DNA of 64,000 bases. Origin: Acidobacteriaceae bacterium (GTDB lineage: Bacteria > Acidobacteriota > Terriglobia > Terriglobales > Acidobacteriaceae). The stretch is from contig JAPWKG010000031.1 of assembly GCA_028283625.1 (NCBI GenBank), positions 62,001 to 126,000 of the forward strand, in the 5' to 3' direction. Position 1 is the stretch's first letter, and the number at the start of each line of letters is the position of its first letter. Position numbers and translations under genes: made by a program. The notes beneath the pieces were generated by a model that made no database searches, was not told the origin of the DNA, and was given only the letters and a program-made list of their open reading frames with translations. Positions 43,299-51,959 of the stretch are shown one piece after another.

Positions 43299-45431
43299 CT
43301 ATTCCTGAGCTTTTTCGTAGGCCTTCCACTCAACCAAACGAAACGATGTTGCGGGTAACGTTGGTGGAAAGAGTAGCCGAAGACGGGTGATTGTTGTGGG
43401 AGGGATGTTGATGGTGTTCTTCCCGTTTGCTTGTAGCACTGCTGGGAAACGTGCCTGATTTTCGACTTCGACCCAGGCACCCTGCTTATATGTTTGCAGT
43501 TGAATTCCAAGCGGAGCGCGGTAGATTCCCGCTCCCAGGAAGTAGAGTTCAACTGAGCTTATGGTTCTTGGTCGCGGTAGAGTTAACTCAATCCAGCTTT
43601 CTGAATGTGACGGATCGTCTGCAGGAGTCCAACCATTGCTAACCTCAGGGAAGAACCATAGCCGTCCATCGATGGCTTGTTTCAACGCTTCTTCTGACGT
43701 GCTAGAAGAGGCTGTTACGTGTGGGCCATCCGCTGTGCCGATATTTACAGCAAGGTCTTCCGGTTCCAGCTGACCGCCACGTGTTGCTGGAGAAGTTGTT
43801 TTTGGCAATGCGATCTGTAGGTGTTTCGCCACGGACGGACCGTAGACTCGTTTGCCATCAACAAAGATGGTAAGCCCTTTACCCTGGTGATAGTGATCGC
43901 CCAGCTGATCGTAGCTCATAGCCACTTCATGCCCGTGATAAAGAACGCCTGTTAAGGAGAAATAGCGAGGAACGTTTTTTCCAGAAACAGGTAGCAACGG
44001 AGCGATGTTCAGAACGTTGTCACTGCTTGGACGGATTCCGAGTAATCCACTCAGTATGAGATCAACATATGTAGAGTGTTCATAGTGATGTGACCGTTGT
44101 AGCCCCACGATTGGGCCGCCTTGGTCGGGATCATAATCTTCTTGAAGGTCGAGCTTGCCTGGAAGGTAGAAATGCTGGCGCGTGTATTGCCTCAACAGGC
44201 TTAAGTAGTCTGTTGCCGTAATGAAATTTTGCTTGGGATAGTCATCCAAAAAATTTGCTAGGGAGGTGAGCATCTGAGACGTTTGGAAAGGCCATGAAGG
44301 ACCGTTCCATTCGCATTCAGGCTTAGCCTCTTCATAGCGGTACTGCGCCATATAACGCGGATAGCTTGGTTCAACCGTGCGCACCCCAGCAGCACCATGA
44401 AGTTCCTGTGGAGAAAGAAGGTGAGACCACGCAATATCGTACACATTGCTTGCTGCAGTGTTTCGAGGAACCAATTCAAGGAGCCATGGAAGATAGCCAA
44501 CCATCTCTCGGCCACGAATCTGCTCGCCGGCCTTCACGAACTCTGTCGATCTCTGGTATCGATCGGTAAAGTGATCGAGCTTCGTATTCCAAAGCTGAAG
44601 CAAGGTTGCTTTTTGAAGCTTCTCGGCTTTGTCTCGATACTTCTGCTCTAATCCGCTGTCCCCTTCGCGACGCGCGATCTCCGCTATTGCGAGAGCATTG
44701 CCGTATTGGTAAGTATTAATTGAAGGCCGGAATGCATAGCCCCCTGTGAAGCCATTGTGCGCTGGATCGGTCGATGGATGCTCGCTGAATCCTGCACCAG
44801 AAGCATCGATTGAGGCGATGGTGTACTCGGTTGCGTCTGCAAGCGGTTCAATCCAGTAGAGGTTGCGATCTCGATCAAAGTGGTCGTCCCACTGCTCGTA
44901 AATGCGTTGCATCTGCTGGAAGTTGTTCCTGAGCGTCGTGTCATCGCCGGTCACATTTACTGCGTCTAGGGATGCCGCCGCGATCCACTCTGAAAAGGCG
45001 CGAGTATTTCCGCCTCCTGTATACAGGTGTTCAATAAGGCTGTTGACCGTGCGAGGGTCACGCATCCATCTGCCTTCCATCAGGTGAAAGGCGCTGGAAT
45101 CATTGAGGTCGGTCCAGGGTTCGCGTGCCCACGGAACATCGGGTAAAAACTCGAGAACGGTTGTTCCTTCCGGGCCTATTTCTCTGATGTGTGAGCGGAA
45201 AACTTTCCAACGGTAGTAATAAACATCCTGAATTTCAGGATCGTCAATTTCAAGAAAGGGGATGTTCTTTTCGTACCAGGGTGCGTCTTGCTGAAAGTAA
45301 TGCGTGGCAAGGGTGTGCACTGCCTTAGGAGAAAGCTGTGCTTGTGCGCAGAGTACGAACGAAAGCAGGACGAGCATTGTAGAAAGCGCACTTTGCGCGA
45401 ATCGCGTAAGGAGCAAGGTCAGCCATCTCAC
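43299..45431 (-). CDS. Secreted MGH1-like glycoside hydrolase with C-terminal discoidin-like domain
   Basis: 710 residues from GTG 45429-45431. A signal peptide (TMLVLLSFVLCAQA) precedes an (alpha/alpha)6 barrel of the mannosylglycerate-hydrolase-like/GH63-like clan: WREPWTDLNDSSAFHLMEGRW-type N-terminal region (here WAREPWTDLND), TGGYAFRPSINTYQYGNALAIAEIA and CEWNGPSWPFQTSQML, the last being the hallmark catalytic stretch. About residues 590-700 form an F5/8C (discoidin)-like carbohydrate-binding domain. It probably trims alpha-linked oligosaccharides in the periplasm. The start is uncertain, because no Shine-Dalgarno is seen. Confidence 0.85.
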   Translation of the reverse strand: MRWLTLLLTRFAQSALSTMLVLLSFVLCAQAQLSPKAVHTLATHYFQQDAPWYEKNIPFLEIDDPEIQDVYYYRWKVFRSHIREIGPEGTTVLEFLPDVPWAREPWTDLNDSSAFHLMEGRWMRDPRTVNSLIEHLYTGGGNTRAFSEWIAAASLDAVNVTGDDTTLRNNFQQMQRIYEQWDDHFDRDRNLYWIEPLADATEYTIASIDASGAGFSEHPSTDPAHNGFTGGYAFRPSINTYQYGNALAIAEIARREGDSGLEQKYRDKAEKLQKATLLQLWNTKLDHFTDRYQRSTEFVKAGEQIRGREMVGYLPWLLELVPRNTAASNVYDIAWSHLLSPQELHGAAGVRTVEPSYPRYMAQYRYEEAKPECEWNGPSWPFQTSQMLTSLANFLDDYPKQNFITATDYLSLLRQYTRQHFYLPGKLDLQEDYDPDQGGPIVGLQRSHHYEHSTYVDLILSGLLGIRPSSDNVLNIAPLLPVSGKNVPRYFSLTGVLYHGHEVAMSYDQLGDHYHQGKGLTIFVDGKRVYGPSVAKHLQIALPKTTSPATRGGQLEPEDLAVNIGTADGPHVTASSSTSEEALKQAIDGRLWFFPEVSNGWTPADDPSHSESWIELTLPRPRTISSVELYFLGAGIYRAPLGIQLQTYKQGAWVEVENQARFPAVLQANGKNTINIPPTTITRLRLLFPPTLPATSFRLVEWKAYEKAQE

Positions 45432-45579
45432 ATGGAGTATTTTTTGCGGTGTTCAAAGATGCAGGACATCCCGTACAAAATTGAAATCCAGTAGACAGGA
45501 AGAGAAGAACGAGAGGCAAGTGCTGCAACCGCTTTTAGGTGAGAGCAGCCGCTTGGCTTCCCCGAAATGTGTTTCGATA

Positions 45580-46689
45580 TTACAGTTCCCAAACTTGTTC
45601 CGCTACGGTGAATTCATCGATGGTGGCCCTGTCGATCTCGTAGCCAATACCTGGGGCTGTTGGAACGGAAATAGTTCCTGACGCAGTTGCTGTGATTTCT
45701 GGATGTACGATGTCACGTGTCCAATACCGCGCGCTGGCAGAGACGTCCCCCGGATAGACGAATCCGGCTTGAGAGGACATAGCGATATTGTGCGCACGGC
45801 CGATCCCAGCTTCCAGCATGCCTCCGCTCCATACAGCAATGCCTTCAGATTGGCAGTACGCCTGTATCCGTCGTGATTCGCTGTGTCCGGAAACTCTGCC
45901 GAGTTTGATGTTGATAACCCTGCATGCTCCTAGATGAATTGCAGCTTCTACATCGCGTAGATTATGCACACATTCATCCAGACACAGATCTGTTTCCAGG
46001 GCCTTCTGCAACTGTGCATGTTGATAAATCTCGTTCCACTGAAGAGGTTGTTCGATGTAGTCAAGATTGAATTCATCCAGTTTTTTAAGCAGGGGAAGGT
46101 CCGCAAGCGTGTATGCAGAGTTTGCGTCGACCGTGAGATGAATATCCGGATAATGTGCACGAACCGTCTTTACAACTTCAACATCTTTACCTGGTTTGAT
46201 TTTGAGCTTAATGCGCTGGTATCCAGCAGCTAATTCCTGTGCGATTTTTTGCAGTAGCTTTTCGGTATCTGCATAGATGCTGAGCGAAACGCCAGAGATG
46301 ATTTCACGACGTTGGCCGCCGAGCAATGTGGAGAGGGATACATTCTTCGCTTTTGCTGCGGCATCCCATGCAGCTGTTTCTAGAGTCGCTTTTGCCATTT
46401 CATGGCCACGCACGAAACGCATCTTTTCTGAGAGTTCGTCGGGGTCTTCAAACTCCATTCCTACCAAAGCTGGCGCAAGGTAATTACGAAGTACGAGCCA
46501 TGCCGTATCGGTAGTTTCAGAGTTGTAATAAGGAGCCTCCGCTGCTGTAAGCTCTCCCCAGCCGGTTGCCCTGTCCGTGATCAGCTCAACGAGCAGAATG
46601 CGTCGAAGCTGAGTGACGCCGAAGCTTGTTTCGAAAGGAGCAATGAGCTTCATATGCAACTCGCGAGCATGAATCTTTACGATTTTCAT
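45580..46689 (-). CDS. o-Succinylbenzoate synthase / N-acylamino-acid racemase family protein
   Basis: 369 residues of the enolase superfamily, MenC type 2. The capping domain begins LIAPFETSFGVTQLRRILLVEL; barrel catalytic residues are Lys in IKLKIKPG, metal ligands in VDANSAY, IEQPL and LDECV, and the second Lys in INIKLGRVSG. The family includes true MenC and N-acyl(succinyl)amino-acid racemases, and sequence alone does not separate them. Here no other men gene is near; a GNAT gene overlaps its start by 4 bases and an M20 deacylase gene is divergent. That context points to N-succinylamino-acid racemase in a D-to-L amino acid route. Confidence 0.88.
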   Translation of the reverse strand: MKIVKIHARELHMKLIAPFETSFGVTQLRRILLVELITDRATGWGELTAAEAPYYNSETTDTAWLVLRNYLAPALVGMEFEDPDELSEKMRFVRGHEMAKATLETAAWDAAAKAKNVSLSTLLGGQRREIISGVSLSIYADTEKLLQKIAQELAAGYQRIKLKIKPGKDVEVVKTVRAHYPDIHLTVDANSAYTLADLPLLKKLDEFNLDYIEQPLQWNEIYQHAQLQKALETDLCLDECVHNLRDVEAAIHLGACRVINIKLGRVSGHSESRRIQAYCQSEGIAVWSGGMLEAGIGRAHNIAMSSQAGFVYPGDVSASARYWTRDIVHPEITATASGTISVPTAPGIGYEIDRATIDEFTVAEQVWEL

Positions 46690-47396
46690 AGCTTCTCCAG
46701 AAGGTAGTGTTCTTGTCCGGGGGTACGGTCGAAGTTGGTCAACGAGTATCCGCCGGAAAAGGCTTGCTGCAGCTGTAAGCGCAATGTCTCTTGTGCTGCA
46801 GGCGTTTGACGCTCTGCGGCAGGAGCGAAGGCAACCCGAATATGTTGTGCGGAAAGAGGGAGGCTTTCACCGGCGAGTGCAGCGTGGACTCGCTTGCTTT
46901 CAAGGTCCCATTCAATCAGCAGCCTGTCTGTCGGCATCCCGTTGTGTAAAGGACTGCTCGTAACGCCATAAAGGTTGGGGTAGTAGGAGCGAGAATAACC
47001 GCCCAGCTTCATCAGGTTGAAATAAGCGTTGCGTGCCTGCAGAGGATCAAAGGTCCAGTGAATGGAGCGGAAGCCCTGTCGAATCGCATCTTCACGTTGC
47101 GCCAGTTTCAGCATCTTCCCGATTCCCGCATTTTGGTACTCGTCAAGTACGCCCACTCGATGGGAGTGCAGGCTATCTCGTTCAAGAGCTACAAATGCGA
47201 GCGAGAAACCAACCATCGCCGTGCCATCAAACGCGCCGAGCATTTGCCCGGAGAAGCGGCAGGCAACGGTTAAAACGCCCCTGCTTTCGATCTCTAAATC
47301 GTTGTATCCCCATACGCGGTGTTGAAGCGTGATGGCCTGATCCAGATCCTCAATGCTGTGTAGAGGGCGAATGGAGATATGGCGTGGATTTGGCAT
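46686..47396 (-). CDS. GNAT-family N-acyltransferase (candidate amino acid N-succinyltransferase)
   Basis: 236 residues from ATG 47394-47396, with AGGA 7 bases upstream. The GNAT fold is visible: N-terminal strand/helix (EDLDQAITLQHRVWGY), then SHRVGVLDEYQNAGIGKMLKLAQREDA, equivalent to the acyl-CoA pyrophosphate loop (Q/RxxGxG/A, here QNAGIG). IHWTFDPLQARNAYFNLMKLGG matches predicted GNAT proteins often found beside NAAAR genes. The last 4 bases overlap the racemase start, so translation is coupled. I infer acylation, perhaps succinylation, of D-amino acids from succinyl-CoA. Confidence 0.82.
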   Translation of the reverse strand: MPNPRHISIRPLHSIEDLDQAITLQHRVWGYNDLEIESRGVLTVACRFSGQMLGAFDGTAMVGFSLAFVALERDSLHSHRVGVLDEYQNAGIGKMLKLAQREDAIRQGFRSIHWTFDPLQARNAYFNLMKLGGYSRSYYPNLYGVTSSPLHNGMPTDRLLIEWDLESKRVHAALAGESLPLSAQHIRVAFAPAAERQTPAAQETLRLQLQQAFSGGYSLTNFDRTPGQEHYLLEKL

Positions 47397-48107
47397 AAAA
47401 GATCCTGTAGCAATAAATGATGCGTGTGTTCTACGGAGCATAGCAGATCAAGCATCGCGCAGTACTCCTTAATTCTCCTTCACATTGGTTTTTCTTCCAG
47501 AACTTTGATTCTTAACCGTTACGGTGGTCGGGGAGGAATAAGTCGAATAGAATCCGTTGAGCAACATATGTTGCGCATTCTTCGTTTGATCGAGATTCCA
47601 GCCATTCGAGGACCGATAGCGCTAATGTTTTGAATCCGGGCCCTTTATCCATAAGAAGGGAGATTCACGCTACGCTCTGTACGTGTTTTGGGCGCGAACC
47701 CTGTCCCCTTTGGGACGTGCTGCCCGGTCCAGGCCTGTCGAGAACCAAGCTTCATGGAAGAAGGTTCTACACTCCGAAGGTGCTGGTTGTAGAACATGTT
47801 TCCTCACCGTTTTCTTAGAGATAAGGGTTGTTCTGAAGGTCAGCAAAAACCTGCACGCCAGTATGGTTCTGTACACTAGTGGCTCAATGGGCAGGAGAGA
47901 TGCGCGCGATCCTCTCACCAAAGGTTAGTGCTGGAGCATGATTTTCCAAGCTCTGCAGGAGTAGATCTTTCTCCAGCGGAGTAGTTGGACGGTGCAGGAG
48001 GTGATGGATGCGATCACGCAATACCCCGTTATGGCTCTTGGGGAGTTGAGTGCGGCGGCGCATCTCCCCGTCAAGTTGGGAGATTCCGGAAATGGTGGTC
48101 AGTAGTC
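47397..48107. other. Gene-poor region between the divergent GNAT and M20 genes
   Basis: 711 bases with no ORF I can support. It should contain the promoters for both directions. A small inverted repeat is seen (GTTCTACA near 47765 with TGTAGAAC near 47788). The frame of the M20 gene is open back to 47985 but that part lacks family similarity. Compared with tight spacing elsewhere, this length suggests lost genes, as do the remnants further right. Confidence 0.5.
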
Positions 48108-49286
48108 ATGAGTCAGGAAGTTAGCAGGGGAGAGTCTCCCGCGACTCTATTGCGGCTCGCAGTTGCTCTGGAGCGCAGATTGATTGAGCGTATTCGTGTC
48201 CTCGTCGAAATGGAGTCGCCGAGTCAGGACAAGTCTGCGGTGGATCGTGTCACAAAGGTGGTGGCGCAATGGGCTCAGGAGGCTGGTGCAAACGTAAGGA
48301 TGTATCCCAACCCAAAGTATGGCGCCTCTTTAGAAGCCCGATTTGGTGATGCCACTTCAGAAGAAAAGCCGGTTCTTTTACTCGGTCATTTGGACACGGT
48401 TTGGGATACCGGCACGTTGAAGTCGATGCCTTGGAGAGAGGATGAGCACACGCTCTCCGGTCCGGGCGTACTGGATATGAAAGCCGGGGTTGTGATGGCT
48501 TTGACCGCACTGGAGATCTTGCAGCGGGCGCGGGTGAGGCATCATCCAGTTATCCTGCTGGTTCATGCAGATGAAGAGATTGGCAGTCTGGCTTCTCGGC
48601 CTCTTACGGAAAAGGTAGCTAGTGAGTGTCGCAGTGTGTTTGTACTGGAGCCAGCGCAGGGAGAAGAGGCTGCCTATAAGACTGCGCGTAAAGGAGTCGG
48701 ACACTTTCAGCTGGAGATTGAAGGCGTTGCCTCCCATGCTGGGGTTGATTTTGCAACAGGCCATAGCGCGGTTGTCGAGTTGGCCCGGCAACTGATCGAC
48801 CTTGCAGCGATGAGCGACCTGAAACGGGGGCTTACCGTGAACCCTGGTGTTATCACAGGTGGGTCGCGATCAAACGTGGTTGCGGCCGATGCCAGCGTTG
48901 AGATCGATGTTCGTGTGGAAAGTATGGAAGATGCAGACGCGGTACAGAAGAAGCTGACCTCACTGTCCTGCTATGACAAAAACTGTACTTTACGCCTGCT
49001 TGGAGAGATAAATCGCCCTCCTATGGTACGTACGCCTGCAATTGCAGCGCTTTTTGAGCGAGCGTCTTCTTATGCTCGCGCGATGCAGCTCGAGCCTCTG
49101 CATGAAGCCTCAACCGGTGGTGGTTCGGACGGAAATTTCACGGCTGCACTCGGGGTTCCCACGCTCGATGGAATGGGGGCGGTTGGAGCAGGGGCACACG
49201 CTGCACATGAGCATCTGCTCAAGCGCTATCTGGCCCCGCGAACGGCTCTCATTGCCGCGATGTTACTTCGGGACGAAGAAAGCTAA
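48108..49286 (+). CDS. M20-family metallopeptidase/deacylase (CPG2-like)
   Basis: 392 residues from ATG 48108 (the open frame starts at 47985, but residues before MSQEVSRG do not fit the family). Two-zinc site: His in LLGHLDTVW, bridging Asp in VLDMKAG, catalytic Glu pair in HADEEIG, Glu in VLEPAQG and His in GAHAAHEH; dimerisation domain between. Glutamate carboxypeptidases, ArgE-like deacylases and N-acyl-L-amino-acid deacylases share this fold. Its pairing with an NAAAR-type racemase and a GNAT gene suggests it is the L-desuccinylase that completes D-to-L conversion. No signal peptide. Confidence 0.88.
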   Translation: MSQEVSRGESPATLLRLAVALERRLIERIRVLVEMESPSQDKSAVDRVTKVVAQWAQEAGANVRMYPNPKYGASLEARFGDATSEEKPVLLLGHLDTVWDTGTLKSMPWREDEHTLSGPGVLDMKAGVVMALTALEILQRARVRHHPVILLVHADEEIGSLASRPLTEKVASECRSVFVLEPAQGEEAAYKTARKGVGHFQLEIEGVASHAGVDFATGHSAVVELARQLIDLAAMSDLKRGLTVNPGVITGGSRSNVVAADASVEIDVRVESMEDADAVQKKLTSLSCYDKNCTLRLLGEINRPPMVRTPAIAALFERASSYARAMQLEPLHEASTGGGSDGNFTAALGVPTLDGMGAVGAGAHAAHEHLLKRYLAPRTALIAAMLLRDEES

Positions 49287-49328
49287 GGGGGAAGAATAGC
49301 CGTACACGAAAGGCTATCCAAGCTAGGT

Positions 49329-49368
49329 GTAGTGCTGTTAGCCCTACTTGTAGGGCTAACAGCACTAC
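49329..49368 (+). terminator. Hairpin after the M20 gene
   Basis: A 17-bp perfect stem (49329-49345 with 49352-49368), extendable to 19 bp over a 2-base loop, starts 42 bases after the stop. The T-run is missing, so termination efficiency is uncertain. Confidence 0.65.
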
Positions 49369-49377
49369 TGTGCGGCA

Positions 49378-49790
49378 GAGCGATCTACGGTTCGATCTCC
49401 AAGCTATTCACCGATGTTGCCATCATGCAGATGATTGACCGTGGGCGTTGAATCTAGATGCTCCTGTGGCGAGTTGCATTCAGGATTTTTACCCTGCCAA
49501 TCCATTCGGTAGCGAGATGACTCTTCGGGAACTCAAGTCCTGCCGTGTCGGTCTTGTGCGTGAAGCTCCGGTTGGAAGCTACTTCGACAGTACTCATGTT
49601 TCTTTGCAGCAATCTGTGGAAAGCATGAACCAGGCTGCACTTGTTTTTGCCCAATCGAAGGCGTTTATGCAGCGCTCTGTCACAGAAGCCTTGGTTCGAG
49701 CGTCAGCGAACCTGCGCACTCCGGGATAAGTATCCGATTGGCAATCAAACCTTTGAACAAATTCTGATGAAGCAGGGTAAGGCATCCTGA
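49378..49790 (+). pseudogene. Class C beta-lactamase-like serine hydrolase remnant
   Basis: In the first frame 49380-49445 gives YGSISKLFTDVAIMQMIDRGR then a stop; in the next frame 49450 onward gives NLDAPVASCIQDFYPANPFG, MTLRELKSCRVGLVREAPVG and YFDS. Together this follows the class C beta-lactamase family pattern: Ser-x-x-Lys (SISK), 'GRLNLDAPV', 'ITLRxLxSHxSGLxRE'. A one-base loss near 49447 breaks the gene, SHRSG has become SCRVG, and both the 5' part and the C-terminal two thirds are gone. After another interruption YPIGNQTFEQIL may be the next family segment. Relatives include D-aminopeptidases and DD-peptidases. Confidence 0.65.
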
Positions 49791-49794
49791 GCGC

Positions 49795-50682
49795 TTACTC
49801 CGTCTCGTACCAGCGATAGCCGGAGCGTTGCTCCTCTGCGACTTTACGAAGCACATCCATGCTGGAACCGCGTTTGTAGTTCGCGGTTGCTACCAGGATC
49901 TGGTTGAGCAGTCCCATGGGGGCAGTGTACGAGTCAATAAAGGAAAGGCTCTCTACGGGAGCGACGAAGAACTCATCGGCCATGCGTGCCAGCGCAGAGA
50001 CATAGGTTCCGGTGATACCCACACAGTAAGCGCCACGTTCCTTGGCTCTCTGCATTCCTTCTACCGTTTGGCGCAGCCCCTTTCTAAAGCTGATTGCAAA
50101 GAAGAGATCGCCTTTCTCGGCGCTTTGGCTGATGTGTACGCTGCGTCCAACGGAGGAGGCCGTAATACAGGGAAGCCCGATCGTCGCCAGCTGGTACTCA
50201 AGGTAGGTCACCAGGCACTCAGCCAGGTCGCCTCCGAGAATGACGCGGCGCTTTGCCTGGTGAATTCGTTTGGCGAGCTTCTTAAGACGGTCTGTATCGA
50301 GGCCCGTGCGCACTGCATTCAGGTTGCGCACATCCTGCTCAGTAGAGAGTTGTACGTGCCGTTCGAAATTCTCCTCCATATCGATGGTGACAGCGGGAGA
50401 TTGCATACCATCAAGAACGGTCGCGTTTGCAATCGATAAATCATGAAGATAGTTCTGAAAGGCCCGATAGTTTGCAAAGCCCATACGCTGCACGAGGCGA
50501 ACAAGGGTAGCGGGATCGGTGCTGAGTTTCGCTGCGGCATCGCGAACGCTTAGCAGCACGTAAGCTCTCGGGTCCTCTAATACAACGCGAATCAGCTCAC
50601 GTCTGCGTGGGCTAAGCGCTTCCATCCAATTGGATAAGCTGCCTGGCGGCAAACTGTTCTCGGTGCGCTTTGAGTTCTGCAT
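49795..50682 (-). CDS. RpiR/MurR-family transcriptional regulator
   Basis: 295 residues from ATG 50680-50682; the frame is open to 50895 but the extra part is low-complexity and unlike the family. The N-terminal helix-turn-helix (about 25-90; LLSVRDAAAKLSTDPATLVRLVQRMGFANYRAFQNYL) is followed by a SIS domain (about 135-265; AKRRVILGGDLAECLVTYLEYQLATIGLPC, KGDLFFAISFRKGLRQTVEGMQRAKERGAYCVGIT). These regulators sense phosphosugars or amino-sugar phosphates such as MurNAc-6-P. Its site beside D-amino-acid and peptidase-like genes suggests sensing of a cell-wall-derived compound. The start codon is not supported by a clear ribosome site. Confidence 0.85.
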   Translation of the reverse strand: MQNSKRTENSLPPGSLSNWMEALSPRRRELIRVVLEDPRAYVLLSVRDAAAKLSTDPATLVRLVQRMGFANYRAFQNYLHDLSIANATVLDGMQSPAVTIDMEENFERHVQLSTEQDVRNLNAVRTGLDTDRLKKLAKRIHQAKRRVILGGDLAECLVTYLEYQLATIGLPCITASSVGRSVHISQSAEKGDLFFAISFRKGLRQTVEGMQRAKERGAYCVGITGTYVSALARMADEFFVAPVESLSFIDSYTAPMGLLNQILVATANYKRGSSMDVLRKVAEEQRSGYRWYETE

Positions 50683-50782
50683 GTGCGGAGCATCGCTGGT
50701 ATTGAGGCGCTTGTCAATACTTGCTCCTGGGCCCGGGTGCCGTTCCTTGGGTATAGCGGCACCGGTGCTTTGTAGGTTTCGC

Positions 50783-50843
50783 AACATGTCGCCTGGACAT
50801 GCCGCTGTGCCTGCAGGAGCGGAGGTGACGCAGGCGACATGTT
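50783..50843. repeat. 13-bp inverted repeat upstream of the RpiR gene
   Basis: AACATGTCGCCTG (50783-50795) recurs as its complement CAGGCGACATGTT (50831-50843), separated by 35 bases. It lies 100-160 bases upstream of the RpiR start. It may be a hairpin or an operator pair for the regulator. Confidence 0.5.
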
Positions 50844-51230
50844 CAGATCTTGACAGGCGATACACCGAATACCTTGTTGGCTTACGGCATGACATCGTTC
50901 CCTGCAGGGTTTCAGTTGAGCGGTATCTTACGCGCTCAAAGCGGCTTTGCTTATACGTGTCTTTCAGCGTTCCGTCGGATGTCGATGACGCTGGTCTTTA
51001 TCGTGGTCGCGTCATTACTTGCATTCGTAATTCGCAACGAACATCGAGGTACGTCAACATGGACATGCGCGTAGGCCTTTCGGTTAGGAGAGGCTCTCAA
51101 GCTGGACTTCTACTTTGAGATGTTCAGCCTCTTCAATAATGCAAACCTTGTTGGCATGACCGCCTATGAGTCGGGGCAGGGCTGCCCTCCGGACACAACA
51201 CAAATCCTTCCGGATGTGAAGGATCGGTGA
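50836..51230 (+). pseudogene. Oar-like TonB receptor remnant (C-terminal barrel)
   Basis: Four consecutive family segments appear in changing frames: SDLDRRYTEYL, then LLAYGMTSFPAGFQLSGILRAQSGFAYT without its first residues, then RNSQRTSRYVNMDMRVGLSV, then LKLDFYFEMFSLFNNANLVG up to a stop at 51228-51230. These match the ordered C-terminal motifs of Oar-type receptors (compare FDIKHRFVF, GGWKISGIFQAQSGTPFT and FRVEAFNVANHPNF in the intact receptor at 2775-6134). At least three frameshifts and loss of the first ~80 percent make it dead. It suggests the neighbouring amino acid locus once had its own outer-membrane importer. Confidence 0.8.
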
Positions 51231-51264
51231 GCGTTCGATACAGTTTTTAGGCTACGCTCATGAT

Positions 51265-51690
51265 TTATTGGAGTGCGAAACCAAACGGGATCAGCTCATG
51301 AAGCTGGCTGAGTTGCACCACGCCTTTATCCGGGAACGCCACCAACGTTTGCGGTGTTCCGAACTCAAGCAAGGTTTGCCGGCATGCCCCGCACGGGGAG
51401 CATGAGGCTCCGTTCAGGTTCACGACAACGACGGCTCGAATACGTATCCCCGGTCCAAGCGCGCTTACTGCTGTGCCGATGGCAACCTGTTCGGCACAGC
51501 TGGTAAGCCGAAACGAAGAATTTTCAACGTTGCATCCGGTGAAGACTTCGCCGCTTTCAAGCAAGAGGGCCGCGCCCACGCGAAAGCTGCTATAGGGCGC
51601 ATGGGCGTTGGCCGCTACTTTTTCCGCGGCGACGGTCAGTTCGCGTAGCTGTTGCTCGGAGACGTTTGGTTGGGGCGTCGAAGTGGTCAT
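51265..51690 (-). CDS. cdd: Cytidine deaminase
   Basis: 141 residues from ATG 51688-51690; the longer open frame has no family similarity. Zinc site: CAEQVAIG (Cys with catalytic Glu) and SPCGACRQ (two Cys); substrate Asn/Glu in CNVENSSF; YSSFRVGAAL near the start. It deaminates cytidine and deoxycytidine to the uridine forms for pyrimidine salvage, as a homotetramer in the cytoplasm. Monocistronic, facing the TonB remnant. Note that the catalytic order is CAEQ, as in tetrameric bacterial enzymes (CAER/CAEQ). Confidence 0.95.
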   Translation of the reverse strand: MTTSTPQPNVSEQQLRELTVAAEKVAANAHAPYSSFRVGAALLLESGEVFTGCNVENSSFRLTSCAEQVAIGTAVSALGPGIRIRAVVVVNLNGASCSPCGACRQTLLEFGTPQTLVAFPDKGVVQLSQLHELIPFGFALQ

Positions 51691-51959
51691 GGTTGGGATA
51701 AGCAGTGTAGCGCAGTTGGCGCAGCGTAAGCCCTTTTGTTGTGCAGATTTGGGACACGGGTAAGCCGGAAGTACCTTTTGCCGATGACTACGGGTAATTG
51801 GCTTAGATCCCTGACGTACAGCATCTTTGGTAATGCCCCTTATCCGGCACTTTAGCCCCGTGCTGTTCTCGCCACTCCCACGGATGGGTGATGAAAGTAA
51901 CCATCGGCAATGATTACCTAGGGAACAGTACCTCCGATCTCTGTTGCTGTTTGGATTCC

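Noticed and set aside
47683..47928. Possible 81-residue gene in the gap before the M20 gene
   Set aside because: Irregular composition, no signal or domain, no ribosome site; not supported.
49448..49729. Amidase-family fragment
   Set aside because: First impression from RVGLVRE; adding the upstream frame (SISK, then NLDAPV) shows a better ordered match to class C beta-lactamases.
51698..51765. tRNA-like D-arm sequence (TAGCGCAGTTGGCGCAGCG)
   Set aside because: No acceptor, anticodon or T-arm (GGTTCGAATC) pairing could be built around it.
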